Shown: piece after piece, positions 25,338-33,872 of the stretch | Layout: every line of letters begins with the position of its first letter | How positions within the stretch are numbered: position 1 is the first letter of the stretch | Source: an uncultured Dokdonia sp. | GTDB taxonomy: Bacteria > Bacteroidota > Bacteroidia > Flavobacteriales > Flavobacteriaceae | Direction of reading: 5' to 3' | Length of the DNA stretch: 64,000 nt | Assembly (NCBI GenBank): GCA_947503305.1 | Contig: CANNDF010000001.1 | Location: forward strand, 992,001-1,056,000 | Position numbers and translations under genes: made by a program | The notes under the pieces: model-generated | The model's database searches: none | The model's input: only the letters and a program-made list of their open reading frames with translations | What the model was told of the DNA's origin: nothing

Positions 25338-25790
25338 TTAACTTTTATTATATTTTACATCTCCCCAAGCAGCGTCTGCTTGTCCTCTTAATTTTTCTGG
25401 ACCTTCTTCTGTCCATTTTTCTAGAGTATCTGTTCCCCATGAATTATAAAAGAGATATAATTTTCCATCTCGTATTTCAAAGGTTTCTGGGTTAATACTT
25501 ACTTTTTTTCCTTTCTGAGCAATTGCATAGGCACAATACCCACCATATTGAGGTGTATACTTATCAGGATTTGCTTTAAACTTTTCTAAATTTTCCTGAT
25601 TTACAAATTGAAACATAACTCCATCATATGTAGTTACAAATTTCTTATTGCCTTCAACTGCTTTGTTATTAAAATATTCAGTAACATCATATCCTTCAGC
25701 TACATATCCTTTTTTAAGGTTGTAATCTATTTGTTGTCCAAATGCATTAAAACTTATAATTGCGATAAAGGCGACTAAAAAATTTTTCAT
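25338..25790 (-). CDS. secreted YHS-domain protein (copy 2), Fur-box regulated
   Basis: 150 aa, same architecture as its neighbour: signal peptide (ending NAFGQ), YHS domain with GYDVTEYFNNKAVEGNKKF and YTPQYGGYCAYA, and a conserved tail ending GDVKYNKS. A palindrome AATGATAATCATT lies 41-53 nt upstream of the ATG, the core of the ferric uptake regulator operator. That implies repression by iron and a role in iron or other metal stress, consistent with but not proving a metal-binding YHS domain. Confidence 0.83.
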   Translation of the reverse strand: MKNFLVAFIAIISFNAFGQQIDYNLKKGYVAEGYDVTEYFNNKAVEGNKKFVTTYDGVMFQFVNQENLEKFKANPDKYTPQYGGYCAYAIAQKGKKVSINPETFEIRDGKLYLFYNSWGTDTLEKWTEEGPEKLRGQADAAWGDVKYNKS

Positions 25791-25830
25791 CTTACTGTTT
25801 GTATTTTAATTGTTAACTAGGTCGAGTAAA

Positions 25831-25843
25831 AATGATAATCATT
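25831..25843. promoter_or_regulatory. Fur-like operator
   Basis: AATGATAATCATT is a 13-bp perfect dyad around a central A-T, identical to the inner part of the classical Fur consensus (GATAATGATAATCATTATC). Position fits promoter occlusion of the 25338-25790 gene. Confidence 0.6.
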
Positions 25844-25896
25844 ACAACCCTCTCCTAAAAAAATGTATTTATTTATATTTTGAATACTTATAACAT

Positions 25897-26874
25897 TTAT
25901 AATGCCATAAGATTACACCCTCTTATATCAGAGTTATCAAACCTACCCACAACTGAAAAGCTGCCATCATGATAGACCTTTCCTAGATCTTGTGTAGCAA
26001 TAAAAGAACAAGAATGTACATTTGCAAGATCTATAATATTAAGTCCTCCTGTTTTTGAATCTGTAAATAGTGTTAATGGATCTTCTGGGTCACGTGTCAT
26101 AATTTTCATCCAAGGAGGGGTTGTAAAAACCCCTTCCCCTTTTGAGTAAGCTTGTGATAGTAGTTCTGTCATTCCATATTCACTATGGATATTTTGTACT
26201 CCAAAACCGACTTTTAATTGCTTGTGAAGCTCTTCGCGGATGATTTCTTTGCGCCTCCCCTTCATACCTCCTGTTTCCATAATGACGGTATTTTTAAGAG
26301 AAAAACGATACTGTTCTATAAGATCCATAAGTGCAAAACTTACACCTATAAGTATAACTTTTTGTCCTGAAGCATCTAGAGCAGTTAACTTTTTGCTTAA
26401 AGCGAAATGATCATTTAAATAAAAACCACTATCCTTGTGAAGACTTTTTTTAATAAGGTTATCTACCATATATACTAAAGAAGACCCGCTACGTTCCAGA
26501 TAGGAAGGGAGTAATGCTAGGATAACATAATCTTCTATTGAACCGTATTTTCTTTGAAATGCGAGGTTAAAACTTTTTTCATATAGTGTAAGATCTTGAA
26601 CTAAATGTTTACTTAAAGTGCTTCCGGTAGTACCACTACTTGTAAATGTAGTTTGTGCAGATTCCTTTGAAGAGATGACCTCGTGAGATTTGAAAAAAGT
26701 AATTGGTAAAAAGGGAATGTCTGAAAGGGTCTTTATATCACTGGGATGTTTGTAAAGTAAATCGCAAAAAGAGCGATATACAGTATTATTTTCAAACTGA
26801 TGATAAAATACTTCAAATGCTTTTTGCTCAAATTCTTGAGTACTTTGAATAGTAAAAATAGCATCTGAGTTCAT
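25897..26874 (-). CDS. LuxE/PaaK-like acyl-activating enzyme (acyltransferase)
   Basis: 325 aa, ANL-superfamily fold lacking the usual C-terminal subdomain. Phosphate-binding loop FTSSGTTGSTLSKH, mid-region ETGGMKGRRKE, and NIHSEYGMTELLSQAYS (adenylate-forming core motif). LuxE proteins activate a fatty acid as acyl-AMP and pass it to a protein thiol; no luxCD partner is nearby, so the acceptor is unknown. Single gene, commonly annotated only as acyl transferase in Bacteroidota. The 22-residue N-terminus follows an ATG with no competing start. Confidence 0.8.
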   Translation of the reverse strand: MNSDAIFTIQSTQEFEQKAFEVFYHQFENNTVYRSFCDLLYKHPSDIKTLSDIPFLPITFFKSHEVISSKESAQTTFTSSGTTGSTLSKHLVQDLTLYEKSFNLAFQRKYGSIEDYVILALLPSYLERSGSSLVYMVDNLIKKSLHKDSGFYLNDHFALSKKLTALDASGQKVILIGVSFALMDLIEQYRFSLKNTVIMETGGMKGRRKEIIREELHKQLKVGFGVQNIHSEYGMTELLSQAYSKGEGVFTTPPWMKIMTRDPEDPLTLFTDSKTGGLNIIDLANVHSCSFIATQDLGKVYHDGSFSVVGRFDNSDIRGCNLMAL

Positions 26875-26920
26875 AAATAATATTTAAAGCAAAGGTATTA
26901 ATAGCTTCTTCTATAAAAAA

Positions 26921-26949
26921 TAAAAGCGCCCTTATTAGGACGCTTTTAT
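26921..26949 (-). terminator. terminator after the modular secreted protein
   Basis: TAAAAGCG ... CGCTTTTA hairpin with one mismatch, 25 bp past the stop codon. Confidence 0.7.
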
Positions 26950-26973
26950 AAATAATAAATAGAATTATTCTAT

Positions 26974-29520
26974 TTATTTGATAATTAATTTTGTGATTAC
27001 CGTAGCATCACCTTCAGTAATGTTCATAAGATAGATCCCTGTTTGTAATCTACTTACATCTAGTGTGTTTGTTATTGTCTTGTCGAGGACTAATTTTCCT
27101 GTAAGATCATATACAATTACGGCTTTTTCAGTATTTGAAGCAGATGTAATGGTAAGAAGATCTTGCGCTGGGTTAGGATACATAGAGAATCCAGCAATAA
27201 TGTTTTCTTCTGTAGATAACGCATCTTCAAAATCTGTTAACTCACGAGCTGTAATGAAGTAATCTCCATTATTGCGCTCTGTAATAATACCAGAAACATT
27301 CTGTGTAGTTGTAGGTACCGTTGCTCCGATATAATCTACATCAAAAAACGAAGTTCTAAATACATAAGTCCCATCACCAGTAGTAAGTGTATACTCTGTG
27401 CCAGTTTCCCATGTTGGAATCGTATTATCTATAGTGGCTACAACTAGCTGAACAAATTCTGATTCATAGTTATTAGGGTTTGCATCTAACTCTGTTGTTG
27501 TTACTACTTGCGCTTCGATAGCATTTCCTGTAGAAGTAGGCGCACCTGCATCTTGTACAGGAACAAACTGTAACATTCCATTAAATTCACTTAAAACTCC
27601 TCGGATGCCTGTAAGACCATCTCCTATAGCATAGGTTGTAGTGATAATGCCGTCATTATCATCTATCAATATTGCTGCAGTGTCATCTTCAATAAATTTC
27701 TGTCCTCTAAAATCTTGTTGGAACGTTAATACGGCTTCTCCAGTAAGTGTATATTCCTCTCCTAGAGTTCCTGCTCGTAAAGCAGCAATGTCAGCGGCTT
27801 GTAAAGCAGGCTGACATGCAGGAGTGTCTATATCTATAGAAAGGTTGCAATCTGCACTTGTGATTTCTAGAGTTACAGAAGTAGCTTCAGACACAGCAGA
27901 TATGATGATAGTTCCAGAAGCCACTGTAGATGGATCATCTCCAGCTACACTCCCTCCGCCTACTACCATAAGGGTATAGGTTGCAGATCCACCTCCAGTA
28001 TAATCGATCATAGTTGTAACACTATCCTGTCCTGAAGTCTCAGAATCACATGTTGAATTAATATTTCCAATAACAAGTTCACAAGAAGAAATATTTTCTA
28101 TATCATTTATATCACGAGCTGTAATAAAGTAATCTCCATTATTACGCTCAGTAATGATTCCAGAAATATTTGCTTCTGTAGGTACTGTCTCTCCAATATA
28201 ATCTGCATCAAAAAATGAAGTTCTAAACACATAATTTCCATCTGCATTTGAAAGTGGGTATTCTGTGCCAGTTACCCATGTTGCATTTGCTGTGTTGTCT
28301 ACATCTACTCCAGTAATTTGTACATACTCAGATTCAAAATCGTTAGGGTTTGCATTAAGTGCAGTAATTGTTACTACTTGTGGTGTAACAGCATTTCCAG
28401 TTGAACTAGCCATTCCCGGATCTGCATTAGGTACAAATTGTAACATTCCGTTAAAAGAAGAAAGTGTTCCAGAAATTCCAGAAATTCCATCTCCTATAGC
28501 ATAGGTAGTTGTAATCGTACCGTTACTATCGTCTATTAAGATAGCTCCTGTTGCATCTTCAATAAACTTCTGGTTTCTAAAATCTTGTTGAAAAGTTAAT
28601 ACTGCTTCTCCAGTAAGTTGATACTCTACGCCTTCTACACTAGCTCTTAGCTCAGCAATGTCTGCAACAGTAGAACTAGGAATACAGTTCGTAGCAAATA
28701 AATCTATAGAAACATCACAAGTAGCCCCTGTTGCTGTTAAGACTAAATCGAGTCCTTCATTTGCAACAATAGTAATTGTTCCAGCTTCTTGTGTACTAGG
28801 ATCATCCCCAGAAATTGTTCCTGCTTCGTCAAGATCTAGCATTACTGTTTCTCCATTACCACCTGTAAAATCAACAAGATAAGTAACGGTATCTACACCA
28901 GTAGTTACATCATCACACGTTGCATCATTAAAACTAAATACCAAGGTACAATCAGAACATCCATTAGTTGCTCGTAATGTAGGAGTAGCTGTACAAAAAG
29001 AACCATCATCACGACGTTGTATTGACTCCAAACTTGGGTCTACTGCAGACTCGTTATATTGTACAGTTTCTCCTAATGCTGCTAGAAGATCAGCATCTTC
29101 TCCATCATTTGTACCATATACAACTGCATCTACAAGGTTTGTTGTAGTAGCCGGAGTATCTGTAGGAAAATCACCGATAACTCCAGTATAAACGGCAACG
29201 GCATCTGCACCATTTTGAATTGTGTTTGTGGCTCCTATCCCTATATCTACTCCAGGAACATCATCACCTCCAACGATAAAAAATCCGTTGGCATCTGTAG
29301 AAAAGCCATTTAAATCAATAGCATTATAACTTGCATCATCAGATCCATTAATAAGAACTAGGATAAGTCCATCAAGAGATTGATTTGGAGTTGCAGAAAA
29401 AAGCTCTACAAATTCCATGGCATCTGTGCCAGCCTGGTCGGCATCTACTTCATTGATAACTACCTGTCCAAAAGAAATACTTACGATAAATAACGCAAGT
29501 AAGAGGGTAATTTTTTTCAT
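26974..29520 (-). CDS. large secreted modular protein with lamin-tail-like domain and type IX sorting domain
   Basis: 848 aa. Signal peptide (LLLALFIVSISFGQ); lamin-tail-like domain (about 20-185, VVINEVDADQAGTDAMEFVELF...SIQRRDDGSFC); then a 290-residue unit present twice (about 187-479 and 480-763), each unit being a Cys-containing beta-sandwich (TCD..SGDDPST motif) followed by a DUF5689-like OB domain (LTGEAVLTFQQDFR, FIEDxTxAILIDD, ISGIITERNNGDYFITAR); finally a type A sorting domain (FSMYPNPAQDLLTITS ... KLIIK). No catalytic motif is seen. Likely a cell-surface or released binding/adhesion protein. The two units are internal duplicates of high identity. Perfect -7 box 27 bp upstream of the start. 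Confidence 0.85.
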   Translation of the reverse strand: MKKITLLLALFIVSISFGQVVINEVDADQAGTDAMEFVELFSATPNQSLDGLILVLINGSDDASYNAIDLNGFSTDANGFFIVGGDDVPGVDIGIGATNTIQNGADAVAVYTGVIGDFPTDTPATTTNLVDAVVYGTNDGEDADLLAALGETVQYNESAVDPSLESIQRRDDGSFCTATPTLRATNGCSDCTLVFSFNDATCDDVTTGVDTVTYLVDFTGGNGETVMLDLDEAGTISGDDPSTQEAGTITIVANEGLDLVLTATGATCDVSIDLFATNCIPSSTVADIAELRASVEGVEYQLTGEAVLTFQQDFRNQKFIEDATGAILIDDSNGTITTTYAIGDGISGISGTLSSFNGMLQFVPNADPGMASSTGNAVTPQVVTITALNANPNDFESEYVQITGVDVDNTANATWVTGTEYPLSNADGNYVFRTSFFDADYIGETVPTEANISGIITERNNGDYFITARDINDIENISSCELVIGNINSTCDSETSGQDSVTTMIDYTGGGSATYTLMVVGGGSVAGDDPSTVASGTIIISAVSEATSVTLEITSADCNLSIDIDTPACQPALQAADIAALRAGTLGEEYTLTGEAVLTFQQDFRGQKFIEDDTAAILIDDNDGIITTTYAIGDGLTGIRGVLSEFNGMLQFVPVQDAGAPTSTGNAIEAQVVTTTELDANPNNYESEFVQLVVATIDNTIPTWETGTEYTLTTGDGTYVFRTSFFDVDYIGATVPTTTQNVSGIITERNNGDYFITARELTDFEDALSTEENIIAGFSMYPNPAQDLLTITSASNTEKAVIVYDLTGKLVLDKTITNTLDVSRLQTGIYLMNITEGDATVITKLIIK

Positions 29521-29546
29521 AATTAATTGGTGTTTTGTGTATAGCG

Positions 29547-29554
29547 CAAAAGTA
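29547..29554 (-). promoter_or_regulatory. -7 box of the modular secreted protein gene
   Basis: TACTTTTG on the minus strand, exact TAnnTTTG match, about 22-nt leader. Confidence 0.5.
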
Positions 29555-29582
29555 CTGAATTATAATGATTTTATACGTTTTT

Positions 29583-29596
29583 GGTTTGGCGAAAGC
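29583..29596. repeat. decayed palindrome copy
   Basis: GGTTTGGCGAAAGC differs from the core at two left-arm positions (C to G twice). Intergenic, in the divergent region between the secreted protein and the response regulator. Confidence 0.45.
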
Positions 29597-29726
29597 GTAA
29601 AGATTTAACCCATTCTTAATATTGATAAATAGTAGGTAATACGAAGAATGAATTACCTTCCAACTTTTAACGAAATAGGTCTTTTAAAATTGGCTTATAT
29701 TTACAATCGCATAGCGCATTAGAGCA

Positions 29727-30410
29727 ATGAAAAAAAAGGATATCAAAATACTACTTGTAGACGATGAGCCAGATATATTGGAAATCGTGGGGTATAACTT
29801 ATCTAATGAAGGATATCAGGTTATTACGGGATCCAATGGATTAGAAGCTGTAAAATTAGGTAAAAAGCATAAACCACATCTTGTTATTCTAGACGTAATG
29901 ATGCCAGAAATGGATGGTATAGAAGCATGTGAAATCTTAAGAAGAAATCCAGATTTATCAAATACAATCATCACTTTTTTTACGGCTAGAGGTGAAGACT
30001 ATTCGCAAGTAGCAGGGTTTGAGGCTGGAGCCGATGACTATATTACAAAACCTATCAAGCCTAAGGTTCTTATAAGTAAAGTAAAAGCTTTGTTGAGAAG
30101 GCTTAAAGAAGAAGATCAATCTTCTGAGGTGATAAAAGTAGGTAATATAGTTATTGATAGAGAAGAATATAAAATTCTTAAAGACAAACAAGAAATTATT
30201 CTTCCTAGAAAAGAATTTGAATTACTGTCTTTACTCGCTTCTAAGCCTGGGAAAGTATTTAAAAGAGAAGACATTCTTGATCGCGTATGGGGTAATGAAG
30301 TGGTTGTAGGAGGTCGTACCATCGATGTACATATAAGAAAATTAAGAGAGAAAATAGGGGATAAATCTTTTAAAACCATAAAAGGGGTAGGCTATAAATT
30401 TGTAATCTAA
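29727..30410 (+). CDS. OmpR/PhoB-family response regulator
   Basis: 227 aa: receiver domain (phosphoacceptor Asp56 in HLVILDVMMPEMDG; acidic pair DDEPD; conserved Lys in DDYITKPIKP) and a C-terminal winged helix (LPRKEFELLSLLASKPGKVFKREDILDRVWGNEVVVGGRTIDVHIRKLREKIG). Closest in style to PhoB-type regulators. Overlaps the kinase gene by one base (TAATG), so made as a pair. Because the regulator family binds 11-bp spaced direct repeats, the repeat blocks near the phosphate genes are candidate targets; untested. Confidence 0.93.
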   Translation: MKKKDIKILLVDDEPDILEIVGYNLSNEGYQVITGSNGLEAVKLGKKHKPHLVILDVMMPEMDGIEACEILRRNPDLSNTIITFFTARGEDYSQVAGFEAGADDYITKPIKPKVLISKVKALLRRLKEEDQSSEVIKVGNIVIDREEYKILKDKQEIILPRKEFELLSLLASKPGKVFKREDILDRVWGNEVVVGGRTIDVHIRKLREKIGDKSFKTIKGVGYKFVI

Positions 30411-31462
30411 TGAGAAGGGACTTTAGAAGGTCATATAGTTTTTCATTAGTTACATCACTTTATGCAACGCTTTTTTTTTCAGCAATACTTATTGGGATAG
30501 GGTATTATCAAAATAATATAGATTTGCAAATTATAGTCTTGGCAGCTGTTTTTTGTTTTCTTTTTCTTTTTGTAGTTATTCATTATAGAACAAAGATTTT
30601 TATTTTTCAACGGGTAAAGAAAATCTATGATAATGTAAGTCTCTTAGAAGAAGCAAGTTTAACTCCAGGTCGTATCACAACAGATATGGAGTCTCTTACT
30701 GAAGAAGTAGAGCGGTATGCTACGAGTAAAAAACTTGAAATAGAATCTTTACGAGTAAAAGACGAATACCGTAAAGATTTTCTAGGAAATGTGGCCCACG
30801 AACTTAAAACACCTCTTTTTACTGTACAAGGGTATATCCTTACATTACTTGATGGAGCTATAAAAGATAAATCTGTTCGTATGAAATACTTACAAAGAGC
30901 AGATAAAGGAGTAGAACGGCTTATATATCTCGTTAATGATCTAGATATGATTACAAAACTAGAGGTAGGAGATCTCAATCTTAATTACAGCTATTTTGAT
31001 ATAGTAGCATTGACAAAAAACACCTTTGAATTATTAGAAATAAAAGCATTAAAAAAGAACCTCACATTAACTTTTGATGTAGATTATGAGGTGCCTATTA
31101 TAGTAAATGCTGACGAAGAACGTATTCAACAATTACTTACTAATTTGATTGAAAATTCAATCAAATATGGGAAAAATGACGGAACCACAGAAGTAAGTAT
31201 ACAAAACTTAATACAGAATAAAATTTTAATAAGAATTACCGATAATGGTGAGGGAATAGAAAGCGATCATATACCACGTCTTTTTGAGCGTTTTTATCGT
31301 GTCGATAAGTCAGGGAATCGTAAAGTAGGAGGATCGGGACTAGGCCTTTCTATTGTAAAACATATTGTTGAAGCGCATGAGGAAAAGATCTATGTCGAAA
31401 GTGAGTTTGGAGTAGGGTCTGAGTTTTCTTTTACGCTTGAAAAAGCCGAAGAATTGGCTTAA
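30410..31462 (+). CDS. PhoR-type sensor histidine kinase
   Basis: 350 aa membrane kinase partner of the preceding regulator. Two close hydrophobic helices (about 13-33 and 37-57) with almost no periplasmic loop, so the input is probably intramembrane or from a partner protein. Then linker, HisKA with His130 in FLGNVAHELKTPLF, and HATPase: N-box NLIENSIKYG, G1 DNGEGI, F-box RLFERFYRVD, G2 GGSGLGLSIV. No PAS or HAMP is obvious. The last 123 nt, coding the G2 box to the C-terminus, are also coding on the opposite strand for the glycosyltransferase. Confidence 0.92.
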   Translation: MRRDFRRSYSFSLVTSLYATLFFSAILIGIGYYQNNIDLQIIVLAAVFCFLFLFVVIHYRTKIFIFQRVKKIYDNVSLLEEASLTPGRITTDMESLTEEVERYATSKKLEIESLRVKDEYRKDFLGNVAHELKTPLFTVQGYILTLLDGAIKDKSVRMKYLQRADKGVERLIYLVNDLDMITKLEVGDLNLNYSYFDIVALTKNTFELLEIKALKKNLTLTFDVDYEVPIIVNADEERIQQLLTNLIENSIKYGKNDGTTEVSIQNLIQNKILIRITDNGEGIESDHIPRLFERFYRVDKSGNRKVGGSGLGLSIVKHIVEAHEEKIYVESEFGVGSEFSFTLEKAEELA

Positions 31463-32488
31463 ATCTGTTTCTGTAGAAGACGTTTTAAACCCTTTGTAAA
31501 CAGTAAGTTTAGCAAGATCTTTAATTTTGAAGGAATCCTGATTTGCATAGGGTGCAATTCCATGTTCTTTAAGACGTTTAGCAAGATATTCTTGCTCTGT
31601 TTGCCCAGGTGTAGGAATAAAAAAAGCTTTCTTATTAAGAGCTTCGAGATCCATAACTGTAGTGTAACCAGATCGAGCAATAACAAAACCACTGCTATTC
31701 ATGGCACTTTCTAATTCTTTTGATGTAAGAAAATTTACAATTTCTATAGCTCCTTGTTTTGTAGTACGTTTTTCTTCCTCTACACAACCTTGAACTAATA
31801 AAACATTACCGTTATATTTTTTAAACTCCTTTAATAAAATTTCTTCTAGCATAGACCTTTGGGGTTCTGGTCCCGAAAGGACTGCAATAGCATCATATTT
31901 TATAGATACTGTCGCAATTTTCATTCTACTTAAAGGCCCTATGTAGTGTACGGGGTATTTTTCTTTTTTTGGATGTCCTAACCTGCCACTTAGATTTGTA
32001 TTGCCTTTATAATCTGGTACCCAGCATTCATCAAAACGCTTAATAAATTGTTTGTGTAAATACGTGGTAAACCATGTTGTATTGCCACTAAATACTTCTA
32101 GTTGATGTGTAATAAAAACGGTAGGGACTTTTGAAGTATATAGACCTAATCTGTTATCAGAAATAATGCCTTGAATTTGATACTTTTCTATATAGTTTTC
32201 TATAGTTATGTGTTCAGTTCTTATAACTTTTGCAAGTCTGGGAAGATTTGCGAGCATTTTACGTTTAAAATGACCTCCCTTTTTTGCGTACTCTATATTA
32301 TATGATGGCAATTGTAATGTCTGTAATTCGGGAAATTCTTTATGCAGTAATTGTAGGGCAATGCCGTCACTGGCAATAATAACATTAAAATTATCTGCTA
32401 GTAATGCTCGTATAATAGGAATACATCTAGTCGCATGTCCTAAGCCCCAATTAAGAGGCGCTACAAGTAGATTGATGTTTGGGTTCAT
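31340..32488 (-). CDS. glycosyltransferase-like protein (GT28-type C-terminus)
   Basis: 382 aa. MurG/UGT-like fold: N-terminal LVAPLNWGLGHATRCIPIIRAL, and the donor-site region GFVIARSGYTTVMDLEALNKKAFFIPTPGQTEQEYLAKRL characteristic of the glycosyltransferase 28 C-terminal domain. Cytosolic; acceptor and sugar unknown. The end FFGFFKRKRKLRP and the last 27 residues are encoded antisense to the kinase gene; homologues as I recall them end near the KLRP-like motif, so the tail is probably a read-on extension created by the overlap. Confidence 0.83.
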   Translation of the reverse strand: MNPNINLLVAPLNWGLGHATRCIPIIRALLADNFNVIIASDGIALQLLHKEFPELQTLQLPSYNIEYAKKGGHFKRKMLANLPRLAKVIRTEHITIENYIEKYQIQGIISDNRLGLYTSKVPTVFITHQLEVFSGNTTWFTTYLHKQFIKRFDECWVPDYKGNTNLSGRLGHPKKEKYPVHYIGPLSRMKIATVSIKYDAIAVLSGPEPQRSMLEEILLKEFKKYNGNVLLVQGCVEEEKRTTKQGAIEIVNFLTSKELESAMNSSGFVIARSGYTTVMDLEALNKKAFFIPTPGQTEQEYLAKRLKEHGIAPYANQDSFKIKDLAKLTVYKGFKTSSTETDLSQFFGFFKRKRKLRPYSKLTFDIDLFLMRFNNMFYNRKA

Positions 32489-32557
32489 ACTGCAAATATC
32501 TAAGGGTTATACCTACTAAAAGTTTCCTTAATTTTACCAAAATATTAAATTACACTT

Positions 32558-33232
32558 TTGGGAAGTAAAAATAAACTTAAGCGATTTAAAGAAAACGAAA
32601 CTTTTAGTAACGTAATCCAACCTTCACGGGAAGAATTGGTGAGTCATCAATTCTCACTTAAAGGTAATTGGAATAAAGAGTTTTTCAAAAATAATAACCC
32701 TATAGTTTTAGAATTAGGGTGTGGTAAAGGAGAGTATTCGGTAGGACTTGCTCAGACATATCCGGATAAGAATTTTATAGGGATAGATATTAAAGGCGCT
32801 CGTTTTTGGAGAGGAGCAAAAACTGCAATAGAAGAAAAGATAGGTAATGTAGGTTTTATGCGTACCCAGATAGAGCTGATTACATACGCTTTCGCGAAAG
32901 CAGAAATCTCAGAAATATGGATTACGTTCCCAGATCCTCAGATCAAATACAAACGAACAAAGCATCGACTTACCAATACTGAGTTTCTTCAGCGATATAA
33001 ACATATCCTTCAACCAGATGGAGTAATCAATCTAAAAACTGATTCAGAATTCATGCATGGCTATACATTAGGTCTATTACACGGTGAAGGGCACGAGATT
33101 TTACATGCAAATCATAATGTATATAAAAATGAGTATTCTCCTAAAGAAGTAACAGGGATTCAAACTTTTTATGAAAAACAATATCTAGAGCAAGGAAAAC
33201 CGATAACTTATATTAAATTTAGGATTAAATAA
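32558..33232 (+). CDS. trmB: tRNA (guanine-N7-)-methyltransferase
   Basis: 224 aa SAM-dependent enzyme making m7G46 in tRNA. Seen: LELGCGKGEYSVGLAQ (SAM site), DIKGARFWRGAKTA, and the diagnostic WITFPDPQIKYKRTKHRLT. The start is TTG at 32558: the residues it opens (MGSKNKLKRFKENETF) are the conserved N-terminus in Bacteroidota, and no ATG lies before the core. An exact palindrome core codes for AFAKA at 32888-32901. Followed after 10 bp by the LysE gene. Confidence 0.92.
   Translation: MGSKNKLKRFKENETFSNVIQPSREELVSHQFSLKGNWNKEFFKNNNPIVLELGCGKGEYSVGLAQTYPDKNFIGIDIKGARFWRGAKTAIEEKIGNVGFMRTQIELITYAFAKAEISEIWITFPDPQIKYKRTKHRLTNTEFLQRYKHILQPDGVINLKTDSEFMHGYTLGLLHGEGHEILHANHNVYKNEYSPKEVTGIQTFYEKQYLEQGKPITYIKFRIK
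32888..32901. repeat. GCTTTCGCGAAAGC palindrome, copy 5 (coding)
   Basis: Exact core inside trmB, read as Ala-Phe-Ala-Lys-Ala, directly before the catalytic WITFPDPQ block. Confidence 0.9.
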
Positions 33233-33242
33233 CCAACCATTT

Positions 33243-33872
33243 TTGGAGACGACTAAACTCTTTTTAATTACGTACTTTGCAGCTCTTGCAGGTGTTATTC
33301 CTCCTGGACTAATCAATATGTCCGTGGCAAAGACATGTGTGCAACATGGCAAAAACAATGGCACTCTTGTGGCTATAGGGGCTTCATTTGTAGTACTCTT
33401 CCAAGCACTGATAGCCATTTTACTAGCTCGATATATTTTTGGAAATCCTTATGTACGTAATATGTTGCTTCGTACGGGGTTAGTGATTTTTCTTATTATG
33501 GCTGTTTTCTTCTTTATTAAGGCAAAGCGGAGTAAGGTAAAAAAAGTTAAGATTTCTAAGAATAGAGGCATTAAGAGTTTAGGAAAAGGAATGATGGTAT
33601 CCGTACTTAATGTACTACCGATACCATATTTCTGTGCATTAGGAGCAGCCCTTAATGTAAGTGGTAAAGTAGAATATGATGTGATGGCTATATCTATATT
33701 TATAGCGGCAGCAGTTCTTGGAACATTTACATCTCTATACTTATATGTTATTTTCTTTGCAAAAATTGATAATAAAAGTGCCACTTTTACTAAGTACTCT
33801 AACTATTTTATGGCAGCACTTATGGTGGTGCTTATGATTATTACATTAATAAGAACTATCTATTTTGAATGA
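33243..33872 (+). CDS. LysE-family amino-acid exporter-like protein
   Basis: 209 aa, six hydrophobic segments. Family motif GVIPPGLINMSVAK near residue 17, followed by the cytosolic basic loop KAKRSKVKKVK and the second-half VLNVLPIPYFCALG. Inner-membrane efflux of small molecules is the family role; substrate unknown. Start is TTG (33243): it yields METTKLFLITYFAALAG, and the next ATG falls inside the first helix. Overlaps the following gene by ATGA. Confidence 0.85.
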   Translation: METTKLFLITYFAALAGVIPPGLINMSVAKTCVQHGKNNGTLVAIGASFVVLFQALIAILLARYIFGNPYVRNMLLRTGLVIFLIMAVFFFIKAKRSKVKKVKISKNRGIKSLGKGMMVSVLNVLPIPYFCALGAALNVSGKVEYDVMAISIFIAAAVLGTFTSLYLYVIFFAKIDNKSATFTKYSNYFMAALMVVLMIITLIRTIYFE

